Below the pieces are notes generated by a model. That model was not told where the DNA came from and ran no database searches. It saw nothing but the letters and a program-made list of their open reading frames with translations. From the NCBI GenBank assembly GCA_004193285.1, contig SECP01000001.1, positions 124,001 to 188,000 of the forward strand: 64,000 nt of DNA. Direction: 5' to 3'. Both the position numbers and the translations under genes were made by a program. This DNA comes from Myxococcales bacterium (lineage in GTDB: Bacteria; Myxococcota_A; Polyangia; Polyangiales; Polyangiaceae). Shown here piece by piece: positions 44,856-52,991 of this stretch (within the stretch, counting starts at the first letter, position 1; each line of letters opens with the position of its first letter).

Positions 44856-46325
44856 ATGACTCTAAGAGCTCTTGGTGCACTTTGCCTGGGCGCGCTCGCC
44901 TTGGCGCTCGGCTGCAAGTCCAAACCAGCGGGCGAGCAACCCACCGGTCAGACTGCGGAGCCCGCGGCCGCCACCGAAACCATCCGCGTCGCGATCGGTA
45001 CGCAAGACACGACCATCAATTGCGCGGCGGGTGGACCCATCGTGCGCGAGCTTCACCTCCTCGAGAAGTTCCTGCCGCACGAAGGGCGTTACAAGTCGGT
45101 CAAGTACGACATCCACTGGGAGAACCAGCCGACGGGTGCCCAGCTCAACAGCAAGTACCTGGCAAACCAGCTGGACATCGTGCAGATGGCGGACTTTCCG
45201 TCGGTGCTCGGGGCGACCGCGCTCAAAGCCGCGGGCGACAAGGTGCAGTCGTTTTACATCGCCACCCTTTCGGCGGGGATCAACGGCGCCGGCAACGCGA
45301 TCTTGGTGCCCTCGGAGTCCAAGGTGCAGTCCCTCGGCGAGCTGAAGGGCAAGAAGATTTCGGTGCCGTTCGGCTCCACCGCGCACGCCATGCTCATCCG
45401 CGCGCTCCAAGACTTGGGCTGGGACCCGAACAAGGACGTCGAGATCGTGACCCAGACGCCGGAGGTCGGCGGCAGCGCGTTGAAGGCGAATCAAATCGAT
45501 GCCCACGCCAACTTCGTGCCCTTCGGCGAGCTCTTCCCGTTCCGCGGCTTCGCCAAGAAGATCTACGACGGCAGCTCGACGGGCGTGACGACCACCCACG
45601 GCGTTCAGGTTCGCTCGGACTACGCCACGAAGTACCCCGAGGTGGTGGTCGCCTACCTCAAGGCGACGTTGGAGGCGGACCGCCTCTACAAGGAAGACCC
45701 CGAGGGGCTCTCAGAAAAGCTCGCGAAGTGGACGGGCGTCGACGCGGAGGTCTACTACGCCTTCCACGGTCCCCAAGGCATTCAGACGCGCGACTACACG
45801 CTCAAACCGGAGCACATCCAGGCGATCAGCAAGGCTCAAGAGTCGCTCAAGGTGCTGAAGAAGGTGACGAAGGAGATCGACGTCGCCAGCTACGTGAACG
45901 ACAAGTTCATTCGGCAAGCGGCCAAGGAATACGGGCTGGACTACGACGCTCGGCTCAAAGACTACGCTGCCCAGCCCTTCGCGGGTAACGCGCTGGACAC
46001 GGGCGCGGCCGTGACGGAGCCGAAGCTCGCCGGTCAGATCTGGGTGAAGGACGAGCCCAAGGTGCGCCTCTACAGCACGCCAGAAGCGACGTTTGCGGCC
46101 CTCGCGCGCCTCGAGCAAGAAGGCAAGAAGCCGCGCGTGACGTTCGTACACGACCGCGACACCGGCAACAAACTGTTCGCGGACAAGGTCTGGTACGTGC
46201 GCGGCCCCAAGGGGCTGTCCGCGTTCTTGCTGAAGAAGTCGGCCGAGACGTGGGCCGGGAAGAACGGTGGGCAAGTCATCGGCTTCGACGCCGCCCGCCA
46301 GGCCACGGGGCAGGCCAGCCTATGA
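44856..46325 (+). CDS. ABC substrate-binding lipoprotein fused to a NosL-like C-terminal domain
   Basis: A 489-residue protein from ATG 44,856. The lipobox is LALGCKS (Cys about 20). Residues about 45-370 form an SsuA/AsfC-type binding domain (RVAIGTQDTTINCAAGG, NQLDIVQMADFPSVLG, LKGKKISVPFGSTAHAMLIRAL). Residues about 390-485 match NosL: VTFVHDRDTGNKLFADKVWYVRG and GLSAFLLKKSAETWAGKNGGQVIGFDAA. The Cys-Gly-Met copper motif of NosL proper is absent. It is the first gene of a complete importer with permease and ATPase. The role of the extra domain (docking, folding, metal) is unknown. Confidence 0.85.
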   Translation: MTLRALGALCLGALALALGCKSKPAGEQPTGQTAEPAAATETIRVAIGTQDTTINCAAGGPIVRELHLLEKFLPHEGRYKSVKYDIHWENQPTGAQLNSKYLANQLDIVQMADFPSVLGATALKAAGDKVQSFYIATLSAGINGAGNAILVPSESKVQSLGELKGKKISVPFGSTAHAMLIRALQDLGWDPNKDVEIVTQTPEVGGSALKANQIDAHANFVPFGELFPFRGFAKKIYDGSSTGVTTTHGVQVRSDYATKYPEVVVAYLKATLEADRLYKEDPEGLSEKLAKWTGVDAEVYYAFHGPQGIQTRDYTLKPEHIQAISKAQESLKVLKKVTKEIDVASYVNDKFIRQAAKEYGLDYDARLKDYAAQPFAGNALDTGAAVTEPKLAGQIWVKDEPKVRLYSTPEATFAALARLEQEGKKPRVTFVHDRDTGNKLFADKVWYVRGPKGLSAFLLKKSAETWAGKNGGQVIGFDAARQATGQASL

Positions 46326-47221
46326 GCATGAGCGCCGAGTCTTCCGATCGCACGGCAGCCTCGCTCCTGCCGCGCTCCGCGCTGTTCGACGATTCGGCGC
46401 TCGCGGTCGCCGCGCGCAGCCCGGCGGCGGGTGAGAAGCTGCGCGCTTCGGCGAGGGCGGTCGCCATCGGCGCCGTGTCGATCTTGGTGTGGCTCGGCGC
46501 CTGGGAGCTCGCCTCCCGCTACGAGCTTGAGCTGTTCTTTCGCTTCGAGAACATCCCCGCACCGAGCGAGGTCGTGGTGGCGCTGGGCGAGCTCCTCGCT
46601 ACGCCGAAATTTGCGGCCCACGTCGGCAACAGCCTGCTCCGCATCTTCGTGGGGTTCGTCATCGCTGCCGTCCTGGCCGTTTCCTTCGGGCTGCTCATCG
46701 GGCGATTTCGGCTCGTGGCGCAGTCCCTGCTGCCGCCGTTGGAAGTGATTCGGCCGATCCCAGCGGTGGCGTGGATCCCCATCGCCATCCTCCTGTTCGC
46801 GTCCGCCGAGCAGAGCATGGTGTTCATCACCTTCATTGGCGCCTTTTTCCCGATCTTGCTCAGCACCGTGCATGGGGTGGAGGCGCTGGACCGTCGCTTG
46901 GTGTTCGCTTCCTTGAGCCTCGGCGCTCGGCCCCTGGACGTGTTCCGTGAAGTCATTCTGCCGGGCGCCATGCCGTCGATCGTGACCGGCCTCAGCATCG
47001 GGATGGGAACCTCTTGGTTCTCCCTGGTGACGGCGGAGATGATCTCCGGCCAGTACGGCATCGGCTACTACACGTGGGAAGCGTACACGCTGCAGAAGTA
47101 CCCGAGCATCGTGCTCGGCATGATGGCGATTGGGGTCCTCGGCATGGGTAGCAGCTTCGTGATCCGTACGCTGGGTCGCCGACTCATGCCCTGGTTTCAA
47201 CCTCAAGGAGCGAGCGAATGA
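46322..47221 (+). CDS. ABC transporter permease, SsuC/AsfC-system type
   Basis: A 299-residue permease with a roughly 45-residue hydrophilic N-terminal extension before the first membrane segment (AIGAVSILVWLGAWELASRY). The core has VIRPIPAVAWIPIAILLFASAEQSMVFITFIGAFFPILLSTVHGVEALD and coupling loop REVILPGAMPSIVTGLSIGMGTSW. It overlaps the binding-protein stop by 4 bp and the ATPase start by 4 bp. It is probably an arylsulfonate- or sulfate ester-type importer, judged from the neighbouring AsfA-like genes. Confidence 0.92.
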   Translation: MSMSAESSDRTAASLLPRSALFDDSALAVAARSPAAGEKLRASARAVAIGAVSILVWLGAWELASRYELELFFRFENIPAPSEVVVALGELLATPKFAAHVGNSLLRIFVGFVIAAVLAVSFGLLIGRFRLVAQSLLPPLEVIRPIPAVAWIPIAILLFASAEQSMVFITFIGAFFPILLSTVHGVEALDRRLVFASLSLGARPLDVFREVILPGAMPSIVTGLSIGMGTSWFSLVTAEMISGQYGIGYYTWEAYTLQKYPSIVLGMMAIGVLGMGSSFVIRTLGRRLMPWFQPQGASE

Positions 47222-48024
47222 GCGCGGCTCAGGTACTTTCCCCGCCCGAAACTGGCGGCTCGATCCGACTGCAGAACGTCGACATCCACTTCGGGGAGGG
47301 GAAGACCGCCGTTCAGGCCCTGCGAGGCATCGACCTGGGCATCGCTGCGGGGGAGCTGGTCAGCGTCTTGGGTCCCTCCGGCTGCGGCAAGTCCACCATC
47401 ATTGGCGCGGTCGCCGGGTTCACGCGTGTGAGCTCGGGCAGCCTGCTGGTGGACGGGCACGAGGTGCGCGCGCCGGGGCCAGACCGCGGGGTCGTTTTTC
47501 AACAGCACACGCTCTTCCCGTGGAAGACGGTGCTGGAGAACGTCGAATTCGGACTCAAGATGCGGCGAGTGGATCGCGCGCAGCGGCGCCGCGCGGCGGC
47601 CGAGATCTTGGACCACGTCGGCCTTGGTGAGTTCAAAGAGCACTACCCGCATCAGCTTTCGGGCGGCATGCAGCAACGCGTGAGCTTGGCGCGCGTGCTC
47701 GTCAACCGGCCGCGCGTCATCTTGATGGATGAGCCGTTTTGCTCGCTGGACGCGCAAACGCGGCTTCAGATGCAGCAAACGTTGCTCGAGCTTTGGCAAG
47801 AGTTTCACATGACGGTGGTGTTCGTGACGCACGACGTGGACGAAGCCGTCTTCCTCAGTGACCGCGTGGTGGTGCTGAGCCCGCGCCCCGGCACCGTGAA
47901 GGCGGAGCTGCTCGTGGACCTACCGCGGCCGCGAAGCGTCGATCTCCTGACGAGCCACGCGTTCATGGATCTCAAACGACGCGCCCTCGGCCTCCTCCTC
48001 GGCCCGACTCCACCCACCGCTTAG
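47218..48024 (+). CDS. ABC transporter ATP-binding protein, SsuB/TauB type
   Basis: A 268-residue ATPase: Walker A GPSGCGKS, Q-loop FQQHTLFPW, signature LSGGMQQR, Walker B VILMDEPFCSLD, VTHDVDEA. The start overlaps the permease stop (ATGA). It energises the importer encoded by the two preceding genes and ends the operon, about 135 bp before a histidine kinase gene. Confidence 0.93.
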   Translation: MSAAQVLSPPETGGSIRLQNVDIHFGEGKTAVQALRGIDLGIAAGELVSVLGPSGCGKSTIIGAVAGFTRVSSGSLLVDGHEVRAPGPDRGVVFQQHTLFPWKTVLENVEFGLKMRRVDRAQRRRAAAEILDHVGLGEFKEHYPHQLSGGMQQRVSLARVLVNRPRVILMDEPFCSLDAQTRLQMQQTLLELWQEFHMTVVFVTHDVDEAVFLSDRVVVLSPRPGTVKAELLVDLPRPRSVDLLTSHAFMDLKRRALGLLLGPTPPTA

Positions 48025-48082
48025 CTGACGCGTGTCTAACTCTAGGATTGCAGTTGTGGTGCAAAATGCGACATGGCTCGCT

Positions 48083-48109
48083 GATATCTTGAGTATTGCT
48101 CAAAATATC
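48083..48109. promoter_or_regulatory. 27-bp inverted repeat, operator or hairpin
   Basis: Arms GATATCTTGAG and CTCAAAATATC (one mismatch) with centre TATTG. It is AT-rich, unlike its surroundings, and lies between the transporter operon and the histidine kinase gene. No T-run follows, so an operator for the kinase gene is more likely than a terminator. Confidence 0.5.
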
Positions 48110-48159
48110 GCGGCTTTCGCTTTTGGCGGCCTCCCCGCCTCGGGTAGACGTCTAGAGCC

Positions 48160-50127
48160 GTGTCCCATTCAACCCAAGACGAGCTCGAGCGGCTGAGAGC
48201 CATCGAGGAACGTCATCGCCTGCTATTCACGAACATGGGCGCGGCCTTCGCCCTGTACGAGATGGTAAGCGACGCCGATGGCAGGGTGGCCGACGCTCGC
48301 TTGTTGGAAGTCAACCCCGCGTATTGCGACATGATCGGCCGGCCCGGCGAGAGCCTCGTCGGCCGCAGCATGCGCGAGCTCTTGCCGTACTTGGACCAGC
48401 GCTGGCTGGACTTCCTGGCCGAGGTGGCGTGGACCGAGCAACCGAGCTCGCGGCTGGACCACGTTCAGGAGCACGATCGCTACGTGGACGTTCGCGCGTA
48501 TTGCCCGAGGCGAGGGCAGGCGGCGGTTCAGCTCTACGATGTCACCGAGCAGAAGCGCGCGGAGCAGACCGTTCAGGAGCGGGACGCCCGGCTCGACGCC
48601 CTCGTGACCTCGGCCATGGATGCGATCGTCTCGCTGGACGAGACGCAGCGCATCACGCTGTTCAACCCGGCGGCGGAGAAGATGTTTCGGTGCACCGCCG
48701 CGGACGCGCTCGGCACCGATTTTGCGCGCTTCGTGGCGCCGCCGCATCGCGACGCCCACCGCGAGCAGCTCAGCGATTTCGTGCGCTCCGGCCTGGCGAG
48801 CCGGCGCATGGGCGTGGTCGGCGACCTGCGCGGCGTGCGCGCCAGCGGGGAGGACTTTCCGCTGGAGGCCTCGGTCTCGCAGTGCACGGTCCAGAGGCGC
48901 CCGCTGCTCACGCTCATCCTCCGTGACTCGAGCGAGCGCCGCCGGGCCGAGGACGAGCGGCTCAAGTTCTTGTCGCAAATTCAGCAGACGCAGAAGCTGG
49001 AGAGCCTGGGAGTCCTCGCCGGCGGCATCGCGCATGACTTCAACAACTTGCTGATGGCGGTGCTCGGCCACGCGGACCTCGCCCTGGACGCGCTGCCGGG
49101 CTCGTCGGAAGCGCGCGACGACCTGGCGGAGATTCGTCGGGCCGCCCAGCGCGCCACGGAGCTGTGCAAGCAGATGCTTGCCTACTCGGGCAAGGGGCGC
49201 TTCGTCATCCAGGCCGTGGAGCTGCAGAAGCTAGTCGAGGAGATGATGCACATGCTGCGCGTCTCGATCTCGAAGAACGCGATCTTGAAGCTGAACTTCG
49301 CCCCCAACCTACCCAGCGTGGACGCCGACGCCTCGCAGCTCAGACAGGTGGTGATGAACCTGATCGTCAACGCCTCCGAGGCGATTGGAGATCGCTCTGG
49401 CGTCATCACGCTCTCCACCGGCGCGATGGATTGCGACCGCGGTTACTTGTCCGAGGCCTGGCTCGACGAGCAGCTCCCGGAAGGCATGTACGTGTTCATC
49501 GAGGTGGCAGACACCGGCGCCGGCATGGACGCCGAGACGCGCTCGCGGATCTTCGATCCTTTCTACACGACCAAGTTCACCGGCCGTGGGCTGGGCCTCG
49601 CGGCGGTGCTCGGCATCGTTCGCGGCCACCGCGGCGCGATCAAGGTCTACAGTGAGCTCGGCAAAGGCACGACCCTGAAGGTGCTGTTCCCCGCCAGCCA
49701 GCGTGGAGCGGTGCGTGAAGAGGGCAGCGCGGTGCGCGGCATCTACGAAGGCAAGGGGACGGTGCTGCTCGTGGATGACGACGAATCCGTGCGCGCGGTC
49801 GGGCGTAAAATGCTCGAGCGCATCGGCTTTTCGGTGGTGACCGCCGCCGATGGCGCCGAAGCCATCGCGCGGTTTCGCGAACGGGCCGACGACATCATCT
49901 GCGCCATCGTGGATTTGACGATGCCGCACGTGGACGGGGCGGAGACCTTCCGGGAGCTCCGGCGGATGCGCCCCGGGGTGCGGGTCATTTTGTCCAGCGG
50001 CTACAACGAGCAGGACGTGACGCAGCGCTTCGTCGGCAAAGGTTTGGCGGGGTTCATCCAAAAGCCCTACCAGCTGTCCACGTTGGTCGCGGTCCTCAAG
50101 GAAGTGCTCGAGAAAGCGCGGGAATAA
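48160..50127 (+). CDS. Hybrid sensor histidine kinase (PAS-PAS-HisKA-HATPase-REC)
   Basis: A 655-residue soluble kinase with GTG start at 48,160. Two PAS domains lie at about 15-130 and 145-260. The phosphorylatable His292 is in GGIAHDFNNLL. The ATPase domain shows N-box QVVMNLIVNASEAIG, then DTGAGM and GRGLGLAAVLGIV. The receiver starts at about 535 (VLLVDDDESV) with phospho-acceptor Asp585 (IVDLTMP) and Lys635. No membrane segment is present, so it senses a cytoplasmic signal through PAS. No partner regulator is adjacent and there is no evident link to the sulfur genes apart from position. Confidence 0.93.
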   Translation: MSHSTQDELERLRAIEERHRLLFTNMGAAFALYEMVSDADGRVADARLLEVNPAYCDMIGRPGESLVGRSMRELLPYLDQRWLDFLAEVAWTEQPSSRLDHVQEHDRYVDVRAYCPRRGQAAVQLYDVTEQKRAEQTVQERDARLDALVTSAMDAIVSLDETQRITLFNPAAEKMFRCTAADALGTDFARFVAPPHRDAHREQLSDFVRSGLASRRMGVVGDLRGVRASGEDFPLEASVSQCTVQRRPLLTLILRDSSERRRAEDERLKFLSQIQQTQKLESLGVLAGGIAHDFNNLLMAVLGHADLALDALPGSSEARDDLAEIRRAAQRATELCKQMLAYSGKGRFVIQAVELQKLVEEMMHMLRVSISKNAILKLNFAPNLPSVDADASQLRQVVMNLIVNASEAIGDRSGVITLSTGAMDCDRGYLSEAWLDEQLPEGMYVFIEVADTGAGMDAETRSRIFDPFYTTKFTGRGLGLAAVLGIVRGHRGAIKVYSELGKGTTLKVLFPASQRGAVREEGSAVRGIYEGKGTVLLVDDDESVRAVGRKMLERIGFSVVTAADGAEAIARFRERADDIICAIVDLTMPHVDGAETFRELRRMRPGVRVILSSGYNEQDVTQRFVGKGLAGFIQKPYQLSTLVAVLKEVLEKARE

Positions 50128-50215
50128 ACCCGCTCCCGGGGCCGCTTAGGCGGCCGAGGGCGCGGCCCTTGCCAGCCTTCCGCCTCCGCCTGCTATAAAG
50201 CGCCCACCAAGAGCC

Positions 50216-51256
50216 ATGCGTGCAAAGTCGCTGTACCTGCTGAGTTTGTTGATGCTTTCGGGTTGTCAGAAAGACGAGCCCAAGCCGGATACCACGCGCA
50301 AAGAAGCGGAGGCGCCGGCCAAGGTCGACGCGATCGACCCGAGCCTCGCCGAAGCCGTCGCCGCCGCCTCCGCGTCACCAGCTCGTGCGGGCGTGCCCGG
50401 CCAGGCAGAGGGCGGTCCGCCGGCAGACGGCGTGTTCGGGCCAGGCGCGGCCGACAAAGAGGCGACCAAGGGCGCGGCTCCGAAGATCACTCTCGGGAGT
50501 GACGGCTCGGAGCCCCGCCAGAAGCTCGGACCCAGCAAGCCGGCCAAGCTCACGGGCACCATCCAGTTGGCGCTGCAGAGCGACCCCCGACAAGGCGCTA
50601 TCCCGGTGCTGCTCAGCCTGGCAGTGGAGCCGAAGAAGGCGGACGCGAAAGACGCGGAGGGCTCCCAGGTCGTGACGGTGCGCGTCACCGGGGCCAAGGT
50701 GGACGCGCCCGGCGTGCCCAAGGAAATGGACGATCAAGTCGCCAAGGTGAAGGGCAGCAAGGTCGAGTACACCCTCTCGCCCAACGGTACGCCGGGGCCG
50801 CTCAAGGTAGCCGCCTCCAAGGGCGCGCCCGAGGACTTCGTGCGCTCGCTTTCGGACGCGCTCGGCCTCCTCAGCATTCCTTACCCCGACAAGCCTCTCG
50901 GCGCGGGTGGGTTCTTCATGGTCACGAGCCGCGACGAGCTCATGGGCATGGACCTCGTTACGTACCGCATGGTCAAGGTCAAGGAAGTCACGCCGGAGGG
51001 CGTCACGCTGGACGTGAACACCAAGCGCTATGCGGCTTCTCGCACCTTGGAGCTGCCCGGGATGCCGCCAGACATGGACAAGAACCTATTCCAGTTCGAC
51101 GCCATGTCGGAGGGAACGGTGCGGCTGCCCCTGGGCGCGGTGCTGCCGACGCAGGGTGAGATCAACTCCGTGCTGGCGGCGCAGTTCGCGGCCGCGGATC
51201 CGAAGCGGCGCCCCGCCATTCAGCTGCAGTCTCGGGCTCAGCTGGACCTGAAATAA
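50216..51256 (+). CDS. Lipoprotein, hypothetical
   Basis: A 346-residue protein with signal MRAKSLYLLSLLMLSGCQK (lipobox LSGC). After a disordered Ala/Pro/Lys/Glu-rich region (about 20-125) there is a folded part with alternating strands (GTIQLALQSDPRQGAIPVLLSLAV, GAGGFFMVTSRDELMGMDLVTYRMVKVKEVTPEGVTLDVNTKRYAASRTLELPGMP). No known domain is recognised. It is likely a periplasmic or outer-membrane lipoprotein of the myxobacterial type. Monocistronic, and it ends 5 bp from a convergent gene. Confidence 0.75.
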   Translation: MRAKSLYLLSLLMLSGCQKDEPKPDTTRKEAEAPAKVDAIDPSLAEAVAAASASPARAGVPGQAEGGPPADGVFGPGAADKEATKGAAPKITLGSDGSEPRQKLGPSKPAKLTGTIQLALQSDPRQGAIPVLLSLAVEPKKADAKDAEGSQVVTVRVTGAKVDAPGVPKEMDDQVAKVKGSKVEYTLSPNGTPGPLKVAASKGAPEDFVRSLSDALGLLSIPYPDKPLGAGGFFMVTSRDELMGMDLVTYRMVKVKEVTPEGVTLDVNTKRYAASRTLELPGMPPDMDKNLFQFDAMSEGTVRLPLGAVLPTQGEINSVLAAQFAAADPKRRPAIQLQSRAQLDLK

Positions 51257-51261
51257 CGGGC

Positions 51262-51918
51262 CTAAAGCCCCAAACGCGCCGGTAGCTCCGCCAAATCCTC
51301 GATAGGCTCGGCGCCGGCGCGCACGATCGCGTCGCGTCCGACGGACGCCGTGTAGCCGAGCACGCGCATGCCGGCCGCGAGCGCGGCCACGACGCCCTTG
51401 GTGCTGTCCTCCACGACCACGGTCTGCGAGGGGGCGAAGCCCAACGTGCTGGCCGCGAGCAAAAACAGGTCTGGAGCGGGCTTCGGGCGACTGACCTGGC
51501 TTGCCGAGAAGATGCGGCCCTCGAAGAACGGGAGCAGCCCGGTTACCGCCAGCGTGAGCTGCATCTTTTCGTGAGCACCTTGAGAGCCGACGGCCAAGGT
51601 CACTCCCTCCGCTACCAATGCTTCGATGGCGCCTCTGACCCCTGCTACCGGGGTGAGCTCACGGGCGAGGGCGGCGAGCAGGTTGCGCTGACTGCGCTCG
51701 GGCCAGTCCTCCGGCACCTTTCTCCCGATCTTCTCCTCCACCCGGCGGATGATGTTCGCGAACGTGTCTCCGAGGAACTCGGTCTTGGCAAGCTCGGCGC
51801 TCATGTCCCAACCGAGCTCGGAGACCGCCTCTGCGGTGAGGCGCGCCGCGATGGGCTCGCTGTCCACCAGCACGCCGTCGCAGTCGAAAATGACGAGCCG
51901 ATCCGAGGCGCGATTCAT
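51262..51918 (-). CDS. HAD-superfamily phosphatase/phosphoglucomutase-like hydrolase
   Basis: A 218-residue HAD subfamily IA protein: motif I FDCDGVLVDSEP, motif II VGSQG, motif III Lys in SRPKPAPDLF and motif IV VVVEDSTKGVVAAL. The DGVLVDSEP form and helical cap match phosphatases and beta-phosphoglucomutases of the YcjU/YqaB/GPH kind. The substrate cannot be named. It is followed by FdxA on the same strand after a 97-bp gap without visible features. Confidence 0.87.
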   Translation of the reverse strand: MNRASDRLVIFDCDGVLVDSEPIAARLTAEAVSELGWDMSAELAKTEFLGDTFANIIRRVEEKIGRKVPEDWPERSQRNLLAALARELTPVAGVRGAIEALVAEGVTLAVGSQGAHEKMQLTLAVTGLLPFFEGRIFSASQVSRPKPAPDLFLLAASTLGFAPSQTVVVEDSTKGVVAALAAGMRVLGYTASVGRDAIVRAGAEPIEDLAELPARLGL

Positions 51919-52015
51919 GCGGCCATCTCCTGCGCGCCTGAGGTCAGCCTCGCCACGCTGCGGGTGAATACGGGCGGAGCTAGGCCGCGAGCCGCGCCGG
52001 CAGAACGGAGCAAGC

Positions 52016-52321
52016 TCAGAAGCCGAGCTTCTCTTTCTTTTCTTCCGCGCCCGGGTACGGGTCCAGCTTCGTGTTGATGACGGGCAGGCCAGCCGCTTTG
52101 TCTGCGTTGACCTTGATCCACTGCTTCTGGTTGTCCGGCACCTGCGTCTCGTCGAAAATCGCCTCTACCGGGCACTCGGGCACGCAGGCGCCGCAATCGA
52201 TGCACTCGTTGGGATCGATGTAGAGCATCTCGTCGTCCCCATGGAAGCAGTCGACGGGGCAGACGGCGACACAGTCAGTGAAACGGCAGCGGTGGCAATT
52301 GTCGGTTACGACGAACGTCAT
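52016..52321 (-). CDS. fdxA: Seven-iron ferredoxin, FdxA type
   Basis: A 101-residue ferredoxin of the Azotobacter FdI type. CHRCRFTDCVAVCPVDCF provides the [3Fe-4S] cluster ligands with cysteines shared with the second cluster, and CIDCGACVPECPVEAI the [4Fe-4S] ligands. A C-terminal extension of about 40 residues (WIKVNADKAAGLPVI) is normal for this class. It is a low-potential electron carrier and could donate to one of the oxygenase systems, but it is far from them. Confidence 0.93.
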   Translation of the reverse strand: MTFVVTDNCHRCRFTDCVAVCPVDCFHGDDEMLYIDPNECIDCGACVPECPVEAIFDETQVPDNQKQWIKVNADKAAGLPVINTKLDPYPGAEEKKEKLGF

Positions 52322-52374
52322 GTGACGAGGCGGAGTCTAGACTCCAGTGGCCCAGAACACAAACCGTCTCGTCA

Positions 52375-52980
52375 TCACTCGAAGGGCGTGACGTCGCCTG
52401 CGCCGACCCGCACGACGTGCGGCCTTGGCCCGCTCAAATCCACGATGCTGGTCGGCACGGTGCCGCCGGCGCCTGCGTCCAGCACGAGGGCGAGGCCGGG
52501 GAACGCCAGGTCCACCTCGCGTGGATCCGGGTCCGGGGTTTCGCCATGGCGGGCGGCGGTGCTGGAAATGATGGGCCGACCGAGCTCCGCCGCGATCGCC
52601 AGCGCCACCGGGTGCCGGGGGATACGCACGCCGACCGTCTTACGCGGCGTTTGGACGATGCGCGGGACTTCGCGCGTTGCCTCCAGGATGAAGCAGTACG
52701 GGCCAGGGGTGTACTGCTTGAGCACGCGGTACACGCTGTCGTGCATGACGGCGTAGCGAGCGACGTCGCCCAAGTTCTGACAGACGAACGCGAGCATCTG
52801 CGAGCGGTCGATGCCCTTGATCTGGTAGAGGCGGTCGATGGCCTTCTTGTTGAAGAGGTCGCAGCCGAGGCCGTAGACCGTGTCCGTCGGGTACGCGATG
52901 ACCTCGCCGGCCTCCAGCGCTTCGACAGCGCGCTTGATCTTGCGCGGTTCTGGGTTTTCCGGATTGATTTCGAGGAGCAT
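52375..52980 (-). CDS. Sua5/YciO/YrdC family protein (TsaC-like)
   Basis: A 201-residue protein of the YrdC fold: AVEALEAGEVIAYPTDTVYGLGCDLFNKKAIDRLYQIKG at the N-terminus, TPGPYCFILEATREVPRIVQ, and VGVRIPRHPVALAIAAELGRPIISSTAA. TsaC/Sua5 makes threonylcarbamoyl-AMP for the t6A37 modification of tRNA; YciO paralogues share the fold. The length fits TsaC/YciO rather than full Sua5 (about 330). DRSQMLAFVCQNL (KGI-DRSQ...) is closer to the YciO branch, so the tRNA role is likely but not proven. Confidence 0.85.
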   Translation of the reverse strand: MLLEINPENPEPRKIKRAVEALEAGEVIAYPTDTVYGLGCDLFNKKAIDRLYQIKGIDRSQMLAFVCQNLGDVARYAVMHDSVYRVLKQYTPGPYCFILEATREVPRIVQTPRKTVGVRIPRHPVALAIAAELGRPIISSTAARHGETPDPDPREVDLAFPGLALVLDAGAGGTVPTSIVDLSGPRPHVVRVGAGDVTPFE

Positions 52981-52991
52981 GGCGCTAAAAG

